Positions 55,471 to 64,000 of a stretch of 64,000 nucleotides of DNA are shown here, piece by piece. The notes under the pieces were generated by a model. That model was not told the DNA's origin. It saw only the letters and a program-made list of their open reading frames with translations, and did not search any database. The stretch spans positions 21,396,061-21,460,060 of the forward strand of contig NC_084804.1 of the NCBI RefSeq assembly GCF_963583255.1, given 5' to 3'. The position numbers and the translations under genes were made by a program. The DNA comes from Pyrus communis. Lineage: Eukaryota; Streptophyta; Magnoliopsida; Rosales; Rosaceae. Position 1 is the stretch's first letter. Each line of letters starts with the position of its first letter.

Positions 55471-56232
55471 ATGGTCTAACTGAGTAGGTCAATGTTTGAG
55501 TCTACCCTTGCTGCATCAAGTGAAAAATATTCTACTTGAATATATATGGTAGATATCTATTGCTGAAATTGCTATTTGTTAATTCCAAAGGGAAGAATTA
55601 GAACCAATTAACACTTAATCTAGTGATATATTTCCTACAAATCGAAATCTCCGAATTAAATTTCTCTCTCTATCTATAAAAAAATACAATAAGTAATCGG
55701 AGGAGAATTTTAAAAAGTTGACTAAAAAAATGGATCAATAAAAAATGTATAGACTGGTGAAATTAAAAGAAGAGCAATGCTGATATGCTATCAATATGAA
55801 ATATACACGTTAATTAGTAACAATTCAATCATCAACTTTCATGTTATTTAATTTACAAATTTAGTCTGCATATTTAGCTTACAAATTTAGTCTACACCTT
55901 AATCTCCCTAACATTACCTTTAAAAAAAATGCTGTTTGGAAGCTAAGAAAATACTGTTCGGAAACCAAGAAAATTGTGGACAAAATGGAAGTTTTCAAAG
56001 AAGCTTTTCTTTCATTGATCTAATGATTATTTATTTGACCAAAAAAAAAATGCTTAATGATTATTTTGCAATTGACAGATGTACACCGCTAATTCTAACA
56101 GCCTGTACAACTAACTAGTTTTTTTTTTATAGGATGTACAATTAACTAGTTGCTGCATGACATTCTTGAACAATCACAGATATGATCATGTTTATCTGTG
56201 TTGTGATGCTCTTGAGCCCTTTACATAGAATA
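55471..56232. other. AT-rich spacer, no gene seen
   Basis: Low-complexity AT-rich sequence; the small frame at 55936-56118 has no domain. Confidence 0.35.
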
Positions 56233-56396
56233 TAGAGAACTTTAATAAAAAAATTCTCGGTACTGTTCGTTTTAACAAAAAACTACATTTTTACTCCAAA
56301 AAGTCAATCCTGGTACTATTCACTTACAACACATTTTTGTCATTTTCATTAAAACTTAAAGTTTTCAAGCCATTTTCATTAATTTTTCTTAGAATA
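56233..56396. mobile_element. MITE, copy 2 (GTACTATTCAC family)
   Basis: 'GAGAACTTTAATAAAAAAAT', 'GGTACTGTTCGTTTTAACAA' and 'CCTGGTACTATTCACTTA' then 'TTTCATTAAAACTTAAAGTT' align with 7112-7262. Short, noncoding, with A/T-rich inverted ends. Confidence 0.65.
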
Positions 56397-57159
56397 TAAG
56401 GCATGTTAATACAATATTATGTTCAAATCAAGAGTACCTAACTTGAGTAGATATGCCGCTCGTAGACCGGCCATTGCAAATACATACAACTTGAATATAG
56501 TTTTTAAAAACTTTATAAACTCTGAACAATATTTTTACCAACTATCAAAATCTAAATTTTATCTACAATCCGAATCATTCATCATTCTTGCATCCACTAA
56601 AAAAATTATATTTTCAAAAAAGAAAATCTAAAAAAAAAAAAAATAGTGAGAATAATAGAGCGTAAATGTAAACAATAATTAACAGTTAAATTTAGAATAA
56701 TTTTCACTTGTCAAGTGCCCTGATTTTCAAATGAAATTGTGTGACACTTTAATACCTATGTTAGCTTTTCTGTCAAAACTTCTGTTAAAGTGTGACGTCG
56801 CGCCGACGTGGATAATAATTGGTGTCCCATGCATCGTGGATTCAAGTGGACATTAAAAGTTTAAGAAATTAAAAAAAATTAAAGAATTGGAATATGGTGT
56901 GATATTGGCTGGGTGAATTTTGATGATTTGAATGTCGTGACCGGATTCAAAGGGCTGTATCACACCCAAGCGGGGAAGAAACAAAGAATTTTTTTATATT
57001 TTGTTTTAGGGATTTGAAGGTAAAGAGAGGGCGAAGTCCGCTGACACATCCTCTGTTAGGCGCCTTGAAGGATTCGAAGGTGTAGACGGGCTTCATGGCC
57101 CGATGCTTCAAAACTGAATCTGAACAAAGCATAGAAGAATTCATTTCAAAGCTTTATAA
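56397..57159. other. AT-rich spacer, no gene seen
   Basis: At 56400-56640 the wording (AACAATATTTTTACCAACTA, CATCATTCTTGCATCCACTA) resembles 18590-18690, another dispersed repeat. The minus-strand frame 56947-57144 shows no domain. TAA at 57157-57159 precedes the next segment. Confidence 0.35.
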
Positions 57160-58113
57160 GGGGTGTATTCAATTAGAATTTTGAGAGATTTTCAGAGAAT
57201 CTAATTCCATAGAATTTGAGAGAATTTGAGAGAAAAAAAATCACTTTCCAGGGATTTTGAGTTAAAGTTTCATAGAATTTACATGAATTGTGAGAGAATT
57301 CTTTGCATGGGCTTAGAGAAATTCAGAGAGTTTATTCATGAATTTCAAGAGATTTGTTTGAATTCTCATGAAATAACAATGATTATTTTATTTCAAGAAA
57401 AGCCAAATTGATTGGTAAAATTGGGTTGTCCGAGAAGGCAAAAGAAAAACTCTGATGTACTTCTTGAATTTTGACCAATCCATTTATAAGCAACTATATC
57501 AGGGAGAAAATTTTCCAGACCAGCATCAAGAAAGTACCACTAATAAAATGTTAAGGTTATGGAACCAAATCTTTGTGCCACATAAGTGCAATCCAAAATG
57601 GTGACAATAAGGTTTGCGTATCCAATGATTCTCATCATGTCTCATGGCTGATTGTTTGGAACAAGGAGTTTCTACCTATCGGTAGGCTTTGCTTTATGCC
57701 AAAAACTACACATGAAGCTATCCAGTCTTGCTCTAGGAATGGGACAATGGAGAAATGGCTTTTAGATCAAGTTAAGGTTCGTTTCGTGAGTGTAAATGAA
57801 TATGCAAAGGATCTCCTTGACAATTCACTTAATAAGAAGAAGCTTGTGATTGTATTTGCCCACTTCCTGTATTTTTCCTGGTGCAGACTTTATATCTTAA
57901 CTAAGAAAGTTAATGAATTATGTGGAGATATGCCGCTAGTGGATAAGTATGGGAAAATCATCAGAACTAGGAAGAAGGTGATTGTGGATAAGTATGGGAA
58001 CATCATTGAAGACATGAAGAGGGTTATTATGCCTGCCAATGAAAGCAAATGGACAACACTGACTGATTCTAATTTGTGGAGGAAAGAAGGCTACGTTGAG
58101 TTATGAAAAGATT
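57160..58113 (+). mobile_element. Duplicated segment, copy 2
   Basis: Starts GGGGTGTATTCAATTAGAAT directly after TAA, which fits a PIF/Harbinger-like end (G-rich terminus, TAA/TTA target). It aligns with 53300-54252 to the shared end GAGTTATGAAAAGAT. It differs from copy 1 by scattered substitutions and small indels, so the duplication is not recent. No right terminal inverted repeat is visible. Confidence 0.55.
57573..58106 (+). CDS. Unrecognised 177-codon ORF in the duplicated segment
   Basis: Open from MCHISAIQNGDNKVCVSND to KEGYVEL and a stop. Seen: a Trp/Leu-rich middle (SWLIVWNKEFLPIGRLCFMP, EKWLLDQVKVRF), then LVIVFAHFLYFSWCR, which may be retained intron (its DNA reads CCTGGTGCAG), then two 15-residue repeats VDKYGKIIRTRKKVI / VDKYGNIIEDMKRVI. 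I do not recognise the family. In copy 1 the same protein is frameshifted, and no promoter is evident, so it is probably a captured gene fragment rather than a working gene. The start codon is simply the first ATG of the frame. Confidence 0.3.
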   Translation: MCHISAIQNGDNKVCVSNDSHHVSWLIVWNKEFLPIGRLCFMPKTTHEAIQSCSRNGTMEKWLLDQVKVRFVSVNEYAKDLLDNSLNKKKLVIVFAHFLYFSWCRLYILTKKVNELCGDMPLVDKYGKIIRTRKKVIVDKYGNIIEDMKRVIMPANESKWTTLTDSNLWRKEGYVEL

Positions 58114-58640
58114 ATATGGTTGCCCTGTTTTTCTGGTAACTGTACAATATAAGAGAACCTCTTAGGGTTCCTTAAAGTCCAACTGCAACTACGGACATTC
58201 CTTATATACCTGCTCCTTGTGATAGTATATCGTCTTTATCTGCACCACTTATTAAGGAAAATGCATTCTTGCTTTTGCACTGGATTCGTCATCTGGCGCA
58301 TAAACATTTTCAAGTCTCACAGAATTTTGCGAAGTGCATAGAAGAAGGTGGTTGGCTGAAGGTTACTTTGAATGGCTTTCCCGGTTTTAGGCCACCTTTG
58401 CAGTCATTCCTAATCGACTTACATGTAAGAAACATAGACCAACCTGCAAATTGTGCTCAACGCAATCAATAAAAACACTAATAGAATTTACCAAACAGTT
58501 CTTTTGAACACGAAAAAGAAACATTTTTCAAACTCAACATATGCCAATGGTCCTCAAGCCTTTTATTCTACCACCATCCTAAAATCCAAAGGATCAAGAA
58601 TCTAAATTAAAAAAAAAAAAAAAAAACCCGTAAAATCAAA
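58114..58640. other. Spacer, no convincing gene
   Basis: The plus-strand frame 58269-58472 (67 codons) has no recognisable domain. An A-tract lies at 58609-58626. Confidence 0.35.
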
Positions 58641-59943
58641 TAATCCCTTCTATTTCTCATCTTTGAATTCTATCATTCACAGCATCTGTCCACATATTTG
58701 TAGTTATGCCAGCTCTCCATGCATTAGCAATCTATCGTTGTTGCTCTAGGGTTTGATTACCTGGTTCATCATCATTTTCTTCATCTTCAGATTCATCGTC
58801 CTCTTATTCAATTGGAAATTCATCAGAATGACACTCCTTGTGAAGAAAGTTGTGCAATCCTGCACAAGCTAACACTTACTCTGCTTGTGTTTTAATTGGA
58901 AATAGAGGTGTTGACTTCAAAATTGTGAATCGAGATTTAAATACACCAAATATCCTCTCCACTACATTTCTCAAAGACGCATGTCAAAAATTGAACAACT
59001 CATTTGCATTTACGGGGTCACGATCGTTACAAGCAAAATCTTGGAGATGATATCGAACACATCGAAACGAAGCTAAAAATTGGCAACGATTGGCAAATCC
59101 ACAATCCACTAGAAAAATTTTACCTAAAATAAGAACAAATAAAATTATATGTCTAGTAAGTCCTACAATAAAAAACAAACAAATGAATGAATGAATAAGA
59201 ACCTTCTGGCACTGTAGTCCGTTCGTCCTTGATGCAGCATCATCTAACACTTTGGAGTCATGAGCTGAACCCTCCCATCCACTAAGAACATATAGGAATT
59301 CCAAATCAAAGTTACAAGTAGCTAATACATTTTGTGTTATTTTTCCATGACGATCACAATAGCTAGCTACTTTGGGTCCTAATACTATGGCTGGTATATG
59401 TGTTCCGTCAATAGCTCCAATGCAATCCTAAAATATGTACAAGAGTTAATTAAAAAACTTACAATAAGGCCAAAACCTTTTATGTAATACATAGCCACGA
59501 ATATGCTTATGAAATTGAAATAACAATTACTATAATAATATTACTTACTAACCTAATAAGTGTAAAATCTTGTACTTTCTCTTATTTTAGTTGGCACTGT
59601 GGGTTTGACCATCACATCTGGTGCAATTGTGTTCAAGGCTTTCAAAACGATGTTGAAATTTTTTGCTCGTTGTAAAATGTGACCGCCGAAATGTGTCCCG
59701 AGTTTGGCAATATCGAGAATTTTGACCAACGGTAAGTAGAAATGTAGCAACCATTTCTTCAATACAAATAAATCTTGTACCTTTCAAATCCATCTTCTCC
59801 ATAATGATGTCGCATAGCTTTAGGAAAACATCAGGATACATTATATATAGTACCCGAAATTCTTGAGGATCCTCATTCAATACCTTGTTTAATTTCATTG
59901 CAATTTTAGGTGGTGTGGTATAATTGCCCACCATGCTTTGCAT
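58641..59943 (-). pseudogene. PIF/Harbinger transposase (DDE_Tnp_4-like) pseudogene
   Basis: Exon 1 (about 59553-59943) encodes the N-terminal helix-turn-helix-type region (EEMVATFLLTVGQNSRYCQT, SKKFQHRFE). An AT-rich intron with a TTTTAG acceptor spans about 59430-59552. Exon 2 holds the nuclease core: DCIGAIDGTHIPA (first catalytic Asp), HGKITQNVLATCNFDLEFLY, then SGWEGSAHDSKVLDDA (second Asp), FLVDCGFANRCQFLA, RYHLQDFACNDRDPVNANEL, and near 58850 the shifted text ACAGLHNFLHKECHSDEFPIE. A second insertion or intron with stops lies at about 59110-59200, and frameshifts follow, so it is broken. These enzymes cut and paste elements with 3-bp TTA/TAA targets, the same target type seen at 57157. 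Its own terminal inverted repeats were not located. Confidence 0.8.
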
Positions 59944-60188
59944 ATTTAAATTTTCCTGCTACTTGAGTAGTGCGGAATAATCGCCCATCCTATGTTATGA
60001 GAATGGTGCGGTACAATCGCCCTCCTCATTCATCATGTAAATCTCGAGCCAGAAGTTTCAAGTGCTTATCATTTTCGCCTGAAGATCAAAATGAAGAATT
60101 TGTAAGAACCAGAAGTTCTAACACTACATCCCCAGATTACATATTATTGCAAGTTCTTACACATCTCAATTTTCTTTTAGAAAAGAAA
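59944..60188 (+). other. Junction and leader of the copia element
   Basis: GTGCGGAATAATCGCCC / GTGCGGTACAATCGCCC is a short duplicated phrase (59970 and 60008). Then AGAACCAGAAGTTCTAAC (60106-60123), an imperfect palindrome, which may be the 5' LTR end. The LTR itself was not resolved. Confidence 0.3.
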
Positions 60189-61122
60189 ATGACGAACTTG
60201 GCAAAACTTGATTTTACTGCCCTGGACATTACTGGAAAGAATTACCTTACCTGGGTACTGGATACCAAGATCCATTTGGAAGCAAGGAATCTTGGAGATA
60301 CCATTAGGAAGAAAACAGCTCATCCTCTCAAGATCGGGCGAATGCATCTTTATTCGTCGCCATCTTGATGAGGGACTAAAGAGCAAGTACTTAACGGTTG
60401 AAGATCCGTTAGATCTCTAGAAGGCATTGAGAAACAGATACAATCACCAGACAATGGTGATTCTTCCAAGTGCTCACTATGAATGGACTCACCTAAGGTT
60501 CCAGGATTTCAAGTCAGTGGCTGAGTACAATTATGCGTTGTTCATAATTACCTCTCAGATGAAGCTCTGTGGGGATACCATTACTGAGGAAGATATGCTA
60601 GAAAAGACTTTCATCACATTTCATGCCTCTAACGTGCTCCTCTACCAACAATATAGAGCGCGAGGCTTCACTGAATACAACCAGCTGATCTCTGTGCTTC
60701 TGGTTGCTGAACAAAACAATGAGCTCCTGTTGAAAAATCATCATTCCTGACCTACTTGATCTACATCATTCCCAGAAGTGAATGTTGCTTCCCTCGAAGT
60801 GAACACCACATCCTCTGGTGGTAATAATCATAAACGATGACGTGGCCACAGGTGAGGACGGTGGAATGAGAAAGGCAAGAATAATGGTGTCCAGTTTCAC
60901 AACCAGGTTCCAAGGCATAATTCAGGCCTAAACTTCAAAAAGGTAAATCGTCACAAAGGCATAGCTCATAGGAACAATGCACCCAGAAACTCTGAAAGAG
61001 CCTGCCATAGGTGTGGTGGCAATGGGCACTGGGCGCATACTTGTCGTACCCCAAAACATCTGGTGGATCTGTATCAAGCCTCCCTCAAGGAGAAGCGTGT
61101 CAAGACCAATTTTCTAGACTAG
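60189..61122 (+). pseudogene. Ty1/copia gag (degenerate)
   Basis: Begins MTNLAKLDFTALDITGKNYL (typical plant copia gag start), then TWVLDTKIHLEARNLGDTI. A frameshift near 60325 leads into IFIRRHLDEGLKSKYLTVED, a stop at 60418, then FQDFKSVAEYNYALFIITSQ and TFITFHASNVLLYQQYRARG. The zinc knuckle CHRCGGNGHWAHTC is at about 61005-61046, and the frame ends ...NFLD with TAG. Stops and shifts show it is inactive. The coat-protein gene precedes pol in the usual order. Confidence 0.85.
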
Positions 61123-61376
61123 GCTAAACCAATGGATATACTTGATTCAGTGTGTGACTTATCAGGGCAGTTGAACACAACCTACCTAGAGGTCTTGGAC
61201 TTCATGGTGGAAAGGGGAAATGAAGTATACCGGTCCGATTGAATTATTGATGTTTGATGTACTTTTATTATGTTGAACTTGTAGTTTAAAAACTAGCATT
61301 TTAGATTCAATAAAAGTGGCATTTAAATTTCCTGTTATAACTTGCTTTTAACTGTAATTCCTTTACTCAGAGAGCA
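61123..61376 (+). other. Gag-pol spacer of the copia element
   Basis: AT-rich, no frame; contains AATAAAAGTGGC (61308), a polyadenylation-like word, followed by the start of the protease region. The gap suggests separate gag and pol frames or decay between them. Confidence 0.4.
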
Positions 61377-63360
61377 TGGATAAAAACTATGACCATTCTC
61401 AAAACATGAGAAATAGCGGAGATATTTGTCTTGCAGACAGTGCAACCACGCATACTATTCAAGATCCAAAGTATTTCTCAAGATTGATGCTTACAAAAGT
61501 AAGGGTAACAACAATATCAGGGCAATAAGATGTGATTGAAGGCTCAGGGAAATCCCAAATTATGTTACCAAATGCAACAATATTGTCCATACAGAATGTG
61601 TTGTACGCTAATCGATCTACTCGAAATTTGTTGAGTTTTAAAGACATATGTTTAAATGGATACCATATTGAAACAAAAAGTGCAGAAAAAGTGGAGTATC
61701 TATGCATTACCTCCAATGATACTCAGAAGCATATATTGGAGACGCTGCATGGTTTGACGAGTGGATTGTATTATACATACATAAAGACAGTTGAATCACA
61801 TACTGTCATGAACCAGAAGTTCATTGATTCAAAAGTTTACATGTTTTGGCATGACCGTCTAGGTCACCCAAGATCTACCATGATGCGTAGAATCATTACC
61901 AAGTCTAATGGACATCCATTATTGACCAGACACATTGCTATCTCAAATGATAACCCTTGCAAAGCTTGTTCTCAAGGGAAGTTGGTAATTAGACCATCAC
62001 AACTAAAGGTTGATGCTAAATCCCCATCATTTTTACAAAGAATTCAAGGGGATATTTGTGGACCTATTCAACCATCTTGTGGACCATTTCGATATTTTAT
62101 GGTTTTGGTTGATGCATCTACCCAATGGTTATATGTTTGTTTCTTATCTACCCGGAATGTAGCTTTTGCGAGACTTCTTGTTCAAATAATTAAGTTGCGA
62201 GCACAGTTCCAAAATTATCCCATTAAGTCAATCCGACTTAATAACGCTAGTGAATTTACATCTCAAACCTTTAATGATTACTGCATAACATTGGGCATCG
62301 ATGTTGAACACCCTGTTCGTCATGTCCATACTCAAAATGGTTTAGCAGAAGTATTGATCAAGCGACTTCATTTAATAGCTTGCACTCAACTCATGAAAAC
62401 AAAATTGCCAATTTATGCATGGGGACATGCCATCTTACATGCTGCATCATTGGTTCGATTAAGACCTATAGCTAACCACCAACACTCATCAGTACAACTC
62501 GTGTTTGAGCATCAACCAAACATTTCACATTTACAAGTTTTTGGTTGTGCTATTTATGTACCTATTGCACCATAACAACAAACTAAAATAGGACCTCAAC
62601 GTAGACTGGGAGTTTACGTGGGTTTTGATTCACCATCTATCATTAGATATTTGGAACCCTTGACAAGTGATATGTTTACAGCTCGTTTTGCTGATTGTCA
62701 CTTTGATGAGACAGTCTTCCCATCGTTAGGGAGAGAAAAGACCTTTCCAAAAGAACGGAAAGAGCTGACATGGGTTTTTCCCACCTTATCTCATTTTGAT
62801 CCACATAGCACTCAATGTGAAAATGAAGTGAAAATGATCGTTCATCTTCAAAGTATTGATAATCAAATGCCAGATGCATTTAATGATGCTATTAAAGTGA
62901 TGTCCCTGTTGGACAAAATAAAGTGGCAGCGAATGATTTATCTGGTGCACGCCTGAAGCGTGGTAGACCTCCAGGTTCAAAAGATTCATCCCCTCAAAAG
63001 AGAAAGTCGAGGGCACAACTGAATCCAAATGAAATCATTCAAGAAAAAAAAATGAATGATTCATCCACAATTCATGATTCTGTACTTTCAGAAGAAAAAA
63101 ATGTCCTTGATGAGACATATGTACCTGAAATAACAGAGGTACATGAAAGCAAAGAAATCTCCATAAATTATGCTTGTACTAATGAATTGTGGGATCAGAA
63201 TGAAATAATCATCGACGACATGTTCGCATTCGTGGTAGCCATTGAAATCATATTAAGTGATGATCTTGAGCCCCACTTTGTTGATGAATGCAAACAGAGA
63301 CAAGATTGGTCTAAGCGGAAAGATGCAATCCAGGAAGAATTAAATTCCTTGGAAAGGTGA
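61377..63360 (+). pseudogene. Ty1/copia protease and integrase (degenerate)
   Basis: The protease region has DICLADSATTHTI (active-site D-S-A in place of the usual D-S-G) at about 61422-61460. A stop at 61528 separates it from the 347-codon frame at 61532-62575. That frame has the GAG-pre-integrase text MFWHDRLGHPRSTMMRRI, CKACSQGKL, then the integrase core: GDICGPIQPSCGPFRYF (first Asp), IRLNNASEF (the second catalytic Asp is Asn here) and HVHTQNGLAEVLIKRL (Glu kept). VFGCAIYVPIAP ends at TAA; RRLGVYVGFDSPSIIRYLEP and DMFTARFADCHFDE follow after the stop. Then a linker (KRGRPPGSKDSSPQKRKSRA) leads to the RT. The missing second Asp alone would disable integration. Confidence 0.85.
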
Positions 63361-64000
63361 AATATTTTTGGACCAATAGTCCAAACCCCGCCTGGTGTAA
63401 ACCCCGTGGGTTACAAATGGGTATTCACAACGAAACGCAATGAGAAAAACAAATTACAAGATATAAAGCACGACTCGTTGCACAAGGCTTTTCGCAAAGA
63501 CCTGAAATTGATTATGAGGAGACATACTCCCCTGTAATGGACGCAATTACGTTTCGTTACTTAATAAGTTTAATGGTTTCAGAAAAACTTGACATGCAAC
63601 TTATGGATGTGATCACCACGTATCTATATGGAGAATTAGATACTGAAATGTATATAAAAGTCCCAAAATGACTTAAGTTGCCTGAAACAATTAACAAACC
63701 ATGAGGTATGCTCTCAATCAAATTAAGGCAATCATTGTATGGGCTGAAACAATCTGAACGAATGTGATATAATCGTCTCAGTGAGTATTTGATTAAAGAA
63801 GGATATATCAACAATGTCATTTGCCCTTGTGTGTTCATTAAGAAATCCAACTCTGGATTTGCTATAGTGGCAATATATGTCAATGATATGAACCTAGTTG
63901 GAACCCTTAAAGAGCTTAATAAAATTGTTGAATATCTGAAAAGTGAATTTGAAATGAAAGACCTTGGAAAAACAAAATTTTGTCTCGGCCTGCAGATCGA
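63361..64000 (+). pseudogene. Ty1/copia reverse transcriptase, truncated by window end
   Basis: GVNPVGYKWVFTTKRNEKN is the usual RT lead-in. Shifted frames follow with LDMQLMDVITTYLYGELDTE, YIKVPK and a stop, IKLRQSLYGLKQSERM and a stop, then FAIVAIYVNDMNLVGTLKE. The catalytic Y-V-D-D is Y-V-N-D here. The last text is MKDLGKTKFCLGLQI at the window edge. The RNase H domain and 3' LTR lie outside the window. Confidence 0.85.

Noticed and set aside
61459..63028. Minus-strand frames over the copia pol
   Set aside because: Shadows of the plus-strand integrase frame.
1..64000. tRNA, rRNA operon, centromeric satellite, bacterial-type operons
   Set aside because: No cloverleaf with intact A and B boxes, no rDNA text and no roughly 160-180-bp satellite array was seen. 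Subtle tRNA genes could have been missed without a scan.

Overview
This is a gene-poor, repeat-dominated piece of a plant nuclear genome. The evidence is an intronless plant-type cytosolic ribosomal protein gene with telo-box and site II promoter motifs, several lineages of plant LTR retrotransposons, a Cassandra-type LTR carrying a 5S rRNA-like segment, CACTA-, hAT- and PIF/Harbinger-like debris, and MITEs. The repeat families look like those of Rosaceae (apple/pear type). That taxon is an inference from familiarity and was not tested by any search.

Layout, left to right. Positions 1-2005 hold a scrap of copia protease joined to a decayed coiled-coil gene and an LTR-like sequence. Positions 2090-3050 hold a CACTA-like end and low-complexity DNA. 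A single 3.47-kb solo LTR with perfect AATTC target duplications fills 3059-6531. The only clearly functional host gene, 40S ribosomal protein S16 (uS9), lies at 7507-7944 and is followed by a two-level tandem repeat (8288-8613). From 10032 to about 17665 there is a decayed Ty3/gypsy element. Its pol is split by a Cassandra-like solo LTR, and its 3' part carries an antisense gene with a coiled-coil C-terminus, the same gene seen inverted at the left edge. Copia debris follows, then a 1.05-kb foldback element built from two inverted copies of the start of the 3.47-kb LTR, then a foldback MITE.

The centrepiece is 20828-50273. An LTR element with TAAAG target duplications (20828-50273) was invaded by an Athila-like Ty3/gypsy element on the minus strand with TTTTG target duplications (21117-49167). 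The invader is now a tandem array: LTR(partial)-gag-LTR-internal-LTR-internal-LTR, period 11,884/11,885 bp, with neighbouring units sharing LTRs. The two complete units are almost identical, share two pol frameshifts, and each carries, between pol and the 3' LTR, a plus-strand (antisense) 180-residue coiled-coil ORF. That ORF has a distinctive upstream region (two G-boxes and direct repeats), and the whole cassette is bracketed by imperfect direct repeats. The leftmost unit lost 9,860 bp by a deletion at a TTA microhomology.

The right 14 kb contains MITEs, hAT-like debris, two copies of a roughly 0.95-kb segment with an unrecognised ORF and a PIF/Harbinger-like terminus, a broken PIF/Harbinger transposase (minus strand), and a degenerate Ty1/copia element (60189 to the window end) with mutated catalytic residues. 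The strongest candidates for something undescribed are the shared-LTR tandem array and the antisense-ORF cassette inside it. All positions were read by eye; no alignment or database search was run.
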